Origin: Phycisphaeraceae bacterium
GTDB taxonomy: Bacteria > Planctomycetota > Phycisphaerae > Phycisphaerales > Phycisphaeraceae
Direction of reading: 5' to 3'
DNA: 24,180 nt
Assembly: GCA_003551485.1 (NCBI GenBank)
Contig: PUMS01000092.1
Location: 1 to 24,180 of the forward strand
Shown: positions 15,379-21,872 of the stretch, piece by piece
Numbering within the stretch: position 1 is the first letter of the stretch
How the letters are laid out: every line of letters begins with the position of its first letter
The notes under the pieces: generated by a model
The model's input: the letters and a program-made list of their open reading frames with translations, nothing else
What the model was told of the DNA's origin: nothing
The model's database searches: none
Position numbers and translations under genes: made by a program

Positions 15379-17124
15379 ATGATGGAGGATCTGCCGCAGA
15401 CCATCGCGGTGCTGGCGGCTGTCGGTGGGGCGATGCTGGCCGTGGGCTGTCTCATGAGCCGGCTGGGTGTGCGTGCGGGCGTGCCGGTGTCGTTTCTGTT
15501 CCTGCTGGTGGGGATGCTCTCGGGCTCGGACCTGATCGGGGGCATTCCCTTCGAGCGATACGACCTGGCCTATGGCTTCGGCACGCTGGCACTGGTGGTG
15601 ATCCTCTACGATGGCGGGCTCAACACCCGCTGGCGCCAGGTCCGGCCGGTGATGGCGCCCTCGGTGCTGCTGGCGACAGTGGGGGTGGCGGGCGTGGCGG
15701 GGATGACGACGCTGGGGGCGCGGCTGTTCGGCCTGGACTGGCCCGCCGCGCTGCTGTTCGGCGCGATCGTGTCCTCGACCGACGCCGCGGCGGTGTTCGC
15801 CCTGTTTAAGGGCATCCACCTGCGCAAGCGCACCGAGCCGACCATCGAGTTCGAGAGCGGGCTCAACGACCCGATGGCCATCATGCTGGCCACCGCGGCC
15901 ACCGCCTTCACCATCGAGGGTCAGGTGCCGGGCTGGACGGTGGTGCCGTCGATGGTCGTGCAACTGCTCATCGGGGGCCTGCTGGGCGCGGCGGTGGGGT
16001 GGCTGGGCCGTTGGCTGTTTCTCAACGTGCAACTGTCGACTGCGGGGCTGTACCCGGTCTTCTCCGTGGCGGTGGCGCTGGTGGCTTTCGGCGTGCCCTC
16101 GATCGCCGGGGGCAGCGGCTTTCTGGCGGCCTACGTGGCCGGCATCGTCATGGGCAACGGCAAGCTGCCCTACCAGGGCAACCTGGTGAAGGTGCATGAT
16201 GCCTTCGCATGGCTGGCGCACGCGCTGATGTTCCTGCTGCTGGGCTTGCTCGTGTTCCCGCGCGACCTGCCGCCGGTGGCGTTACAGGGGCTGGGCCTGG
16301 CGCTGTTCATCGCGCTGGTGTCCCGGCCGGTGGTGATCGCGGCGTTGCTGCTGCCGTTCGGCTACAACTGGCGCGAGATCATGGTCGTGGCGTGGCTGGG
16401 GCTTCGCGGCGCGGTGCCGATCATCATCGCCACGATTCCCGTGCTGGCGGCCTGGGGCCGGCCCGAAGCACTGGGCAAGGCGATGGAGGTGTTCAACCTC
16501 GTGTTCTTCGTCGTCGTGGTCAGCGCCATCATCCCCGGCTCGACCGTGCGATGGTTCACCCGCAAGCTGAACATGCAGCGGCCGGCGCCGCCCGATCCGA
16601 TCGCGGCGGTGGACATCACCTCGGCCATGCCCCTGGACGCCAAGCTGGTGGACCTTCGCGTGCATCCGCAGAGCGATGCCGTGGGCCGGCCGCTGCGCGA
16701 ACTGACCCTGCCGCCTTCGGCGGTGGTGATGCTGCTGGTGCGTGCCGATCACCTGGTGGCCCCGCGCGGCCATACCACGATCGAAGCCGATGACCACGTG
16801 TTCATCTTCTGCGACCCGATCGATGAGCACCCCGTCCGCCAGGTCTTCGAGCCGTCGCGCCTCCCCTACGCCCCACGCGTGCAAGCCGCCGCCTCCCGGC
16901 CGCAATCCGACCAGGGAACAGAGGCGCCGGCTCACCCATCGCCCGATTCCGACCCCGACCCGTCGCCGCCGGGGCCAGACAGCCCGTCATCTGTGGACGA
17001 TGATCGCCGTGGCGGCGAGCCCCAAGCGCCGTCACCCGGCCGCGAGCAGCCCCCCACTGGCGACTCGACCGCGCCCGACAACCGCGCAGACTCCGATCGA
17101 CCCCCACCACCCAGGCCGCAATGA
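15379..17124 (+). CDS. CPA1-family potassium(sodium)/proton antiporter with TrkA_C domain and proline-rich tail
   Basis: The 581-aa inner-membrane protein resembles NhaP2/CvrA antiporters, which exchange cytoplasmic K+ or Na+ for protons. Residues about 1-395 form the multi-span exchanger. They include ILYDGGLNTRW, VSSTDAAAVFALFKG (131-145), FESGLNDPMAIML (158-170, with the ion-site Asn163-Asp164 pair) and LGLRGAVPI (340-348). A cytosolic regulatory module follows at about 418-490 (DLRVHPQSDAVGRPLRELTLP, DHVFIFCDP), consistent with TrkA_C, a ligand-binding gate. The last 85-90 residues are a Pro/Ser/Asp/Arg-rich, probably disordered tail not usual for the family. Two ATGs are adjacent; the first (15379) is used. 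The gene converges with the amidohydrolase across 47 bases. Ion specificity cannot be told from sequence. Confidence 0.88.
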   Translation: MMEDLPQTIAVLAAVGGAMLAVGCLMSRLGVRAGVPVSFLFLLVGMLSGSDLIGGIPFERYDLAYGFGTLALVVILYDGGLNTRWRQVRPVMAPSVLLATVGVAGVAGMTTLGARLFGLDWPAALLFGAIVSSTDAAAVFALFKGIHLRKRTEPTIEFESGLNDPMAIMLATAATAFTIEGQVPGWTVVPSMVVQLLIGGLLGAAVGWLGRWLFLNVQLSTAGLYPVFSVAVALVAFGVPSIAGGSGFLAAYVAGIVMGNGKLPYQGNLVKVHDAFAWLAHALMFLLLGLLVFPRDLPPVALQGLGLALFIALVSRPVVIAALLLPFGYNWREIMVVAWLGLRGAVPIIIATIPVLAAWGRPEALGKAMEVFNLVFFVVVVSAIIPGSTVRWFTRKLNMQRPAPPDPIAAVDITSAMPLDAKLVDLRVHPQSDAVGRPLRELTLPPSAVVMLLVRADHLVAPRGHTTIEADDHVFIFCDPIDEHPVRQVFEPSRLPYAPRVQAAASRPQSDQGTEAPAHPSPDSDPDPSPPGPDSPSSVDDDRRGGEPQAPSPGREQPPTGDSTAPDNRADSDRPPPPRPQ

Positions 17125-17171
17125 CCCCCGCCGGCGCCGGCAACGAGGCCAACTCCACCTCCCGCTTTCGC

Positions 17172-18458
17172 TCAACGAAGGATCGCCTGCCCCCGTTCAT
17201 CCATCGCCCACGCCACCGCCCGGTCATCACCCAGTACCTGCTCGAGGGCATCGGCCCTGTCCGCCGGGTCAAACAGGGCGCCCATGAGCCGGGCCGGGGC
17301 GCCGGGGGTGAGCGTGGCCAGGGCCGGGTCCAGCCCCATCGCCTTCAACCCCCGCGTGGTGGCCATCGCCAGCAGCAGCGGCGCGGGCGCAGCGTCGCGC
17401 TGAAACAGCAGGCGCATCTGCGGCAGGATGCCCAGCGGCTGCGGCTCGCCCGGCGGCTGGCACAGGATCGAATCGGTCCCCAGGCACACGTTCACGCCCG
17501 CCGCCAGAAGCCGGCGATAGGGATGGGCCGGCCGCCCCGCCCGCGGGTGGCCGAAGTAGGCGCTCGCCCGCGGGCAGTAGACCACGCTGGCGCGATGCCT
17601 TGCCAGCAGGGCGATGTGGTGGTCCTCGATGTAGTTGCAGTGGGCGAGCAACCAGGGCGCCTCGGCCAGGGCCGGCTCCAGCCAGTCAATGGGGTGGCAA
17701 TGGGGAATCTCGATGGTGCCATCCCAGCGGTCCAGGCGCTTGAGCAGGTCGACCATCGGCCCCTCGCCGCGGGTGGTGAAGGCGATCTCCTCGGGCGTCT
17801 CGGCCACGTGACTGCACAGGGCGAAGCGCCCGCGGCGGGCCAGCTTCCCCGCCGCGCGGTAAACCGCCAGCCCCGCCGAGTAGGGCGCATGCGGCGACAG
17901 CCCCGCCACCAGGTGCCCTTCGCCCGGCGGGGCGATCGCGGCGGAGAGTTCACCCGCCGCCTGCTCGAGCGCTTCGGCCCGCGGCCGGGCCAGGGCACCG
18001 ATGCCCATGCACTCGAGGTAATGCACCCCCCCGAGCGTCGAAACCAGCCGCGCCCCCAGCCCCTCCGGCCTCGGGCAGACGTCACCGAGCCAGCCGACAC
18101 CGCTGCGCTGCGACAGCTCGATGCCGTGCTTCATCGCCGCTTCGATCGCCGTCGGCTCGCGGGGCGACTGCTCGATCACCATTGCCAGCCAGTCAGTGAA
18201 CGAACCGTCGAACGGCCGGGGGCCGAGGTCGCTGAGCACCAGGTGGGCATGGGCGTTGACCAGGGCGGGCATGAGCAGGATGCCGGGCAGCTCGCAGGGC
18301 TCGGCGTCGGGAAACCGCCGTTGCAGCTTTACGGGCGGGCCAGTGGCGGCGATGCACCCCCGGTCGATGGCGACGGCTCCCGGCCGCAGATCGCACCTGG
18401 CCGTGTCGCGCACCGCATCGGCGATGAGCAATCTGTCAGGCTCGCTGTGCGGCCGCAT
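17172..18458 (-). CDS. Metal-dependent amidohydrolase of the TRZ/ATZ-SsnA deaminase group
   Basis: The 428-aa cytoplasmic enzyme hydrolyses a C-N bond, probably deaminating a nucleoside or heterocycle. The metal ligands of the superfamily are visible: NAHAHL (His70, His72), SPHAPYS (with His190), CSHVAET (His217, Glu220) and LGTDS (Asp329). HCNYIED (273-279) and VVYCPRASAYFGHP (292-305) are typical of the chlorohydrolase/adenosine-deaminase-like branch. The N-terminal 60 residues form the usual small beta-sandwich. ATG 18458 follows GAAGGGG at close spacing. Candidates include SAH/MTA deaminase or aminodeoxyfutalosine deaminase of menaquinone synthesis; no mqn genes are nearby to decide. The antiporter converges on it and the OmpA-like gene diverges from it. 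Confidence 0.82.
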   Translation of the reverse strand: MRPHSEPDRLLIADAVRDTARCDLRPGAVAIDRGCIAATGPPVKLQRRFPDAEPCELPGILLMPALVNAHAHLVLSDLGPRPFDGSFTDWLAMVIEQSPREPTAIEAAMKHGIELSQRSGVGWLGDVCPRPEGLGARLVSTLGGVHYLECMGIGALARPRAEALEQAAGELSAAIAPPGEGHLVAGLSPHAPYSAGLAVYRAAGKLARRGRFALCSHVAETPEEIAFTTRGEGPMVDLLKRLDRWDGTIEIPHCHPIDWLEPALAEAPWLLAHCNYIEDHHIALLARHRASVVYCPRASAYFGHPRAGRPAHPYRRLLAAGVNVCLGTDSILCQPPGEPQPLGILPQMRLLFQRDAAPAPLLLAMATTRGLKAMGLDPALATLTPGAPARLMGALFDPADRADALEQVLGDDRAVAWAMDERGQAILR

Positions 18459-18497
18459 GGTAGCCCCTTCTCTGCTTGCCAGCCCGGCGGGGGAATT

Positions 18498-18537
18498 GCC
18501 GCCCCGGTTCCGGGGCGGAGGCCCTCCGCCCCGTTTT
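18498..18537 (+). promoter_or_regulatory. Three mutually complementary segments ending in TTTT (attenuator-like or terminator)
   Basis: CCGCCCCGG (18499-18507) pairs with CCGGGGCGG (18510-18518). The overlapping segment CGGGGCGGAGG (18511-18521) pairs instead with CCTCCGCCCCG (18523-18533), which is followed by TTTTG. The two hairpins exclude each other. On the plus strand the second would be a terminator; on the minus strand the element lies 40-80 bases before the amidohydrolase start. Confidence 0.45.
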
Positions 18538-18634
18538 GTGTCCCCTTATCCGGCGCTCGCCGCCTGTGCCGATCTCCCCTTCTCCTTGCATTGACGCCAC
18601 TTGCATCGCGGCACGGCCGACGGCCACGGCCCCT

Positions 18635-18663
18635 TTCGCCGCGGGTGGCGGATCGGGTATAGT
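18635..18663 (+). promoter_or_regulatory. Possible sigma70-type promoter of the OmpA-like gene
   Basis: TATAGT (18658-18663) matches five of six -10 positions. TTCGCC (18635-18640) lies 17 bases upstream and matches three of six -35 positions. The site is 67 bases before the ATG in otherwise GC-rich sequence. Confidence 0.4.
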
Positions 18664-18730
18664 AACCGGCGAATCACGGGATGGATGGATCCCTCCACAC
18701 ACTCGGGCGCCACTTGAAAGGATCGGAGCC

Positions 18731-19636
18731 ATGAACTCGCCCAGCAGAGCAATCGTTACCGTGGTCGTGATGGTCGTGATGACGTCGATCGGCTGTGTCT
18801 CGCAGGATGTGGCCGACCAGTTGCGCGAGGACAACCATGCCTTGAGGGCCCAGAACCAGGAGCTTCAGGGGCGGCTGGGGCAGCTCCAGTCGGAACTGGA
18901 TGCCCTGCGCGACCGACCGCCGCACCAGGACCCGGACCTGCTGGCCGAGCTCGAGCGGCTCCAGCAGGCCAAGGCGCAGCAGCGCTCGGAGTTCGACCAG
19001 GCCATGGCCGATGCGCGCCAGCGTATCGAGGAACTGTCGCAGCGGCGTGCCCAGATCGTCGGCGGCCCGCTGCCGCAGGAACTCGATGATGCACTGGAAC
19101 GCCTCGCCCAGCGCCACCCCGATCTGATGCACTACGACCGCGACCGGGGCATGATCCGCTTCGCCAGCGACCTGACCTTCGACCTGGGCAGCGCCGAGGT
19201 GCGGCAACAGGCGGTCGAGGGGCTGAGGCAACTGGCCGGGGTCGTCCGCGACGTCGGTGAAGACTACGAACTGCGCATCGTCGGCCACACCGATGATGTG
19301 CCGATGACCAACCCCGACAACGTCCGCCGCTTCGGGGACAACTGGGGCCTGTCGGCGGCGCGCGCCATCGCCGTGATGCGCAAGCTCAAGGAAATGAACA
19401 TTTCCGAGCCGAAGATGGCGGTGGTCGGCCACGGTGAGCACCGCCCGGCGGTGCCCCACCGCCGCGATGCCCAGGGCCGGCCCGTGGGCACCGAGGCCAA
19501 CCGGCGGGTGGAGATCTTCCTGGTCTCGGCCAGCTACGATGGCGACGTGGATCGCCCCGCCCAGGCCCAGCCCCAGCGCCGGCGCCAGCCCGCCCCCGCG
19601 ACGGCCGTACAGGACGATGACGAGGTGATGAAGTAA
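18731..19636 (+). CDS. OmpA-domain lipoprotein with N-terminal coiled coil
   Basis: The 301-aa protein is exported and anchored as a lipoprotein: a hydrophobic segment (7-20) ends in a TSIGC lipobox with Cys22. Residues about 26-107 form a Gln/Leu/Glu-rich coiled coil. An OmpA/MotB-type peptidoglycan-binding domain follows at about 140-268. It has ASDLTFDLGSAEV, LRIVGHTDDVPM (with the ligand-binding Asp188), NWGLSAARAIAVMRKL and TEANRRVEIFLV (with the conserved Arg). A Pro/Gln/Arg-rich tail ends the protein. This architecture ties membrane to cell wall. There is no transmembrane stator segment, so it is not MotB. ATG 18731 follows AAGGA at nine bases. A GC hairpin closes the gene and a second small lipoprotein gene follows with its own promoter. 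Confidence 0.88.
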   Translation: MNSPSRAIVTVVVMVVMTSIGCVSQDVADQLREDNHALRAQNQELQGRLGQLQSELDALRDRPPHQDPDLLAELERLQQAKAQQRSEFDQAMADARQRIEELSQRRAQIVGGPLPQELDDALERLAQRHPDLMHYDRDRGMIRFASDLTFDLGSAEVRQQAVEGLRQLAGVVRDVGEDYELRIVGHTDDVPMTNPDNVRRFGDNWGLSAARAIAVMRKLKEMNISEPKMAVVGHGEHRPAVPHRRDAQGRPVGTEANRRVEIFLVSASYDGDVDRPAQAQPQRRRQPAPATAVQDDDEVMK

Positions 19637-19645
19637 CGCCCCCGG

Positions 19646-19667
19646 GCCCCCGCGCCCCGGCGGGGGC
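19646..19667 (+). terminator. Possible terminator after the OmpA-like gene
   Basis: GCCCCCG and CGGGGGC form a perfect 7-base stem around an 8-base loop, 10 bases after the stop codon. It is followed by TCATC instead of a T-run, so Rho-independent action is uncertain. Confidence 0.4.
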
Positions 19668-19727
19668 TCATCAGATGCCACTGCCTGCCTGTAAGCCAGT
19701 CCCTTGGGCGTATGGGCCAGGCGCTCG

Positions 19728-19760
19728 CTGGTGGACCAGCCACCCCACCAGTGGCACCCG
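19728..19760. repeat. Palindromic element related to the repeat near mnmE
   Basis: CTGGTGG (19728-19734) pairs with CCACCAG (19745-19751), and the right side runs on as TGGCACCCG. The layout, including CCAGTGGCACC beside the stem, resembles in reverse the GGTGCCACTGG hairpin at 21810-21837. It is probably a diverged copy of a dispersed intergenic element. Confidence 0.4.
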
Positions 19761-19784
19761 TCGCGGCACCCCGCAGCGCGACGG

Positions 19785-19813
19785 TTGACAGCGGGTTGCC
19801 TGGGTCGGAAAAT
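19785..19813 (+). promoter_or_regulatory. Sigma70-type promoter of the small lipoprotein gene
   Basis: TTGACA (19785-19790) is a perfect -35 box. GAAAAT (19808-19813) matches four of six -10 positions at exactly 17 bases. The pair lies 29 bases before the ATG. This is the best promoter seen in the window. Confidence 0.6.
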
Positions 19814-19842
19814 GGACGTTCACTCCTGAAACGAGGTGTCTT

Positions 19843-20091
19843 ATGAAAAGGTGTGCGTTGATGGTTCTGGGTGCTGCGGCTCTTATCTTTGCCGGCATGG
19901 GGCAGGCGGGCTGTCAGTCGATGACCTCCCCCTACGCGAGCGAGATGCACACCGTCAGCCAGACGCCGCAGCAGACCTGGGAAACGCGGCGTCGCACCTT
20001 CGATCTCAACCGCCGGCAGGCGGCGGAGGAGTTCGAGTCGATCATGCTCTTCGATCGGCCCAAGTACCACTCGGTCCACCCCATGCGCTGA
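19843..20091 (+). CDS. Small putative lipoprotein (82 aa), unknown function
   Basis: The short product has a charged start (MKRC), a hydrophobic core (about 5-19) and GQAGC, a slightly imperfect lipobox with Cys24. Lipid anchoring is therefore likely but not certain. The mature part is about 59 residues, polar, with an Arg/Glu/Gln-rich helix-like stretch (TWETRRRTFDLNRRQAAEEF) and the end RPKYHSVHPMR. I recognise no family. ATG 19843 follows GAGGTG at short spacing, and a good promoter lies immediately upstream. Both support a real gene despite its size. It follows the OmpA-like lipoprotein gene and may also act in the envelope, but it appears separately transcribed. Confidence 0.75.
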   Translation: MKRCALMVLGAAALIFAGMGQAGCQSMTSPYASEMHTVSQTPQQTWETRRRTFDLNRRQAAEEFESIMLFDRPKYHSVHPMR

Positions 20092-20180
20092 ACAGGCCCA
20101 CGGCCTGACCGAATTGCCATGGCTGATGGCCTCGGCGGCGCGGTTCGGTGTGGCGTGTGGTCGCGGGGCGGTCGCCCTCT

Positions 20181-21587
20181 CTACTTTCCGATGCAGAAGC
20201 TGGCGAAGATGCGGCCGATGACATCATCGGCACTCTGCTGGCCGCCCAGGTTGGCCAGTGCATCGAGCGCGCTGCGCATGCAGCCGGCCACCAGTTCGAT
20301 CTGCTCGATGCCATCGTCGGGGTCCTGGAGTTGAAGCAGGCTCAGGGCGTGCTGCAACTGCTCGGCGGCGCTGCGCAGTTCATGCTCATGGCGGGGCTGG
20401 AGGGTCAGCATCTGCCCGCCGAGGCCAGAGCCCTGCCCGCCCAGGGCACCGACAACGGCGCAGCGCAGATGATCCAGCCCCCGCGCCTGCCCCTGCCCCT
20501 GCTCCATGATGCTCACCGCCGGCTGAGCCGGGCTCGAAGGCGGCGGCAGCGGCGGCAGGTCGGCCTTGGTTCGCACACTGACCACCGGGCACCGCGCCGA
20601 ACCGGCCAGCGCCGACGGGTCCGAACCGCCATCGTTGGCCGGGGGCGGCGGCGCCTGGGCATCATCGACCATCAGCAGCAGGTCCGCCGTGGCGATCGCC
20701 CGCCGCGCTGCCGCCTGCACCTGCCTGTCCAACGCGGTGCGGGGCTCATCCAGCCCGGCGAGGTCCACCAGCATCAGCTCGATGTCGCGGCCGGCGCGGT
20801 CGGTCAGATGCATCGGCTCGCGGAGAATGTCGCGCGTGGTGCCGGGAATCTCGCTGATGACCGCGCGGCGGTGGCCGAGCAGGGCGTTGAACAGCGTGCT
20901 CTTGCCCGTCGAGGGCCGACCGAGAATGACCACCTGCGGCAGTTCCTCGATGCGCGACCACGCGCGGCTGCGCTCCAGCAACTCCTCGATCCGCCTTTGC
21001 AGCGGCCCGAGGCTGTCGGCCAGCGCCCCGGCGCTGATGGGAACGACATCCTCCTGATCGACAAAGTCGATCCCCGCCTCGACCAGCGCCAGCAGGTGGG
21101 CCAGGCGGTCGACCAGGTCGGTGGCGAGGCGCCCCAGCCGGCCCTCGCGGAGCAGGACGGCGGCCTCGAGTTGGCTGTCGCTGACGGCGGTGATGGTCGC
21201 GGCGATGCCCTCGGCGCGGGTCAGGTCCACACGCCCGTTGACAAACGCGCGGAAGGTGAACTCGCCCGGCTCGGCCAGCCGCGCCCCTTCATCCAGCACC
21301 CGCCCCAGCACGCGGTCCAGCAGCGCGGGGTTGCCGGGCAGTTGAAGCTCGGCCATGTCCTGCCCGGTGTAGGACCGCGGCGCCTCGAAGCGCGCAAGCA
21401 GCATGGGCAACTCGCCGCTTCCAATCGCCATCCGCGCCGGCACCACGCGGCGGGGCGATTCGGGGACGGGGTGGAAGAGGCACGTAAGGATCTTCCGCGT
21501 GGCCGGCCCGCTCAGACGGATCAGTCCCCTGGCTGCGCGGCCGGGGGGGGAACTGATGGCGGCGATGGTGTCGGTGGTCGCGGGCAT
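20181..21587 (-). CDS. mnmE: tRNA uridine-34 modification GTPase MnmE, motif-divergent
   Basis: MnmE works with MnmG to place a carboxymethylaminomethyl (or aminomethyl) group on the wobble uridine of certain tRNAs. The 468-aa length and order fit: an N-terminal formyl-THF-binding domain (TIAAISSPPGRAARGLIRLSGP-type start, RSYTGQDMAEL), then GEFTFRAFVNGRVDLTRAE opening the helical domain. The inserted G domain has GRPSTGKS (223-230), GTTRD (249-253) and DLAGL (275-279). The C-terminal FCIGK carries the family's active cysteine (Cys465). Several G-motif positions differ from consensus: GRPNxGKS is GRPSTGKS, DTAG is DLAG, NKxD appears as TKAD (340-343), and the usual catalytic Glu aligns with Asp287. 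ATG 21587 is used because family homology starts there; the longer frame crosses repeat DNA. It lies downstream of yidC, as in many bacteria. Confidence 0.9.
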   Translation of the reverse strand: MPATTDTIAAISSPPGRAARGLIRLSGPATRKILTCLFHPVPESPRRVVPARMAIGSGELPMLLARFEAPRSYTGQDMAELQLPGNPALLDRVLGRVLDEGARLAEPGEFTFRAFVNGRVDLTRAEGIAATITAVSDSQLEAAVLLREGRLGRLATDLVDRLAHLLALVEAGIDFVDQEDVVPISAGALADSLGPLQRRIEELLERSRAWSRIEELPQVVILGRPSTGKSTLFNALLGHRRAVISEIPGTTRDILREPMHLTDRAGRDIELMLVDLAGLDEPRTALDRQVQAAARRAIATADLLLMVDDAQAPPPPANDGGSDPSALAGSARCPVVSVRTKADLPPLPPPSSPAQPAVSIMEQGQGQARGLDHLRCAVVGALGGQGSGLGGQMLTLQPRHEHELRSAAEQLQHALSLLQLQDPDDGIEQIELVAGCMRSALDALANLGGQQSADDVIGRIFASFCIGK

Positions 21588-21633
21588 GGCACGGCATCCA
21601 GCGGTGAAAACCGTCCGCGGTGAATGGGGAGCT

Positions 21634-21837
21634 GGATTCGCAGGGCAGAGCACCGGGTGCCACTGGCGGCTTGTCCGCCTCCTGCTCCCCTCTCCCACCG
21701 GGAGAGGGGCCGGGGGTGAGGGCAGATTCGGACGATCTCTACGTATCTCCCCTCACCCCGGCCCTCTCCCGGAGGGAGAGGGAGTCGGATTCTCAGGGCA
21801 GAGCCCCGGGGTGCCACTGGCGGCTTGCCCGCCAGTG
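21634..21837. repeat. REP-like doublet with flanking direct repeats between yidC and mnmE
   Basis: The yidC-mnmE spacer is mostly repeat. An imperfect direct repeat of 46/47 bases (21634-21679 and 21787-21833, starting GGATTC and ending CCGCC, three substitutions and one indel) flanks two hairpins. One is CCCCTCTCCC/GGGAGAGGGG with a 3-base loop (21687-21709); the other is CCCTCTCCC/GGGAGAGGG with a 3-base loop (21762-21782). These hairpins with their GGGGTGAGGG-type extensions are inverted copies of each other over about 35 bases. The right direct repeat ends in a 9-base stem, CACTGGCGG/CCGCCAGTG (21815-21837). No coding frame for a transposase is present. Confidence 0.85.
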
Positions 21838-21872
21838 CCGTTCGGGAACCCGAAATGCACTGGTGGCCGGTC

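Noticed and set aside
17130..17141. Perfect 12-base palindrome GCCGGCGCCGGC between the convergent antiporter and amidohydrolase genes
   Set aside because: It has no loop and no T-run, so I do not call it a terminator; such palindromes are common at this GC content.
18731..19636. Flagellar stator protein MotB
   Set aside because: It has a lipoprotein signal instead of a stator transmembrane helix with the proton-binding Asp, and no motA neighbour.
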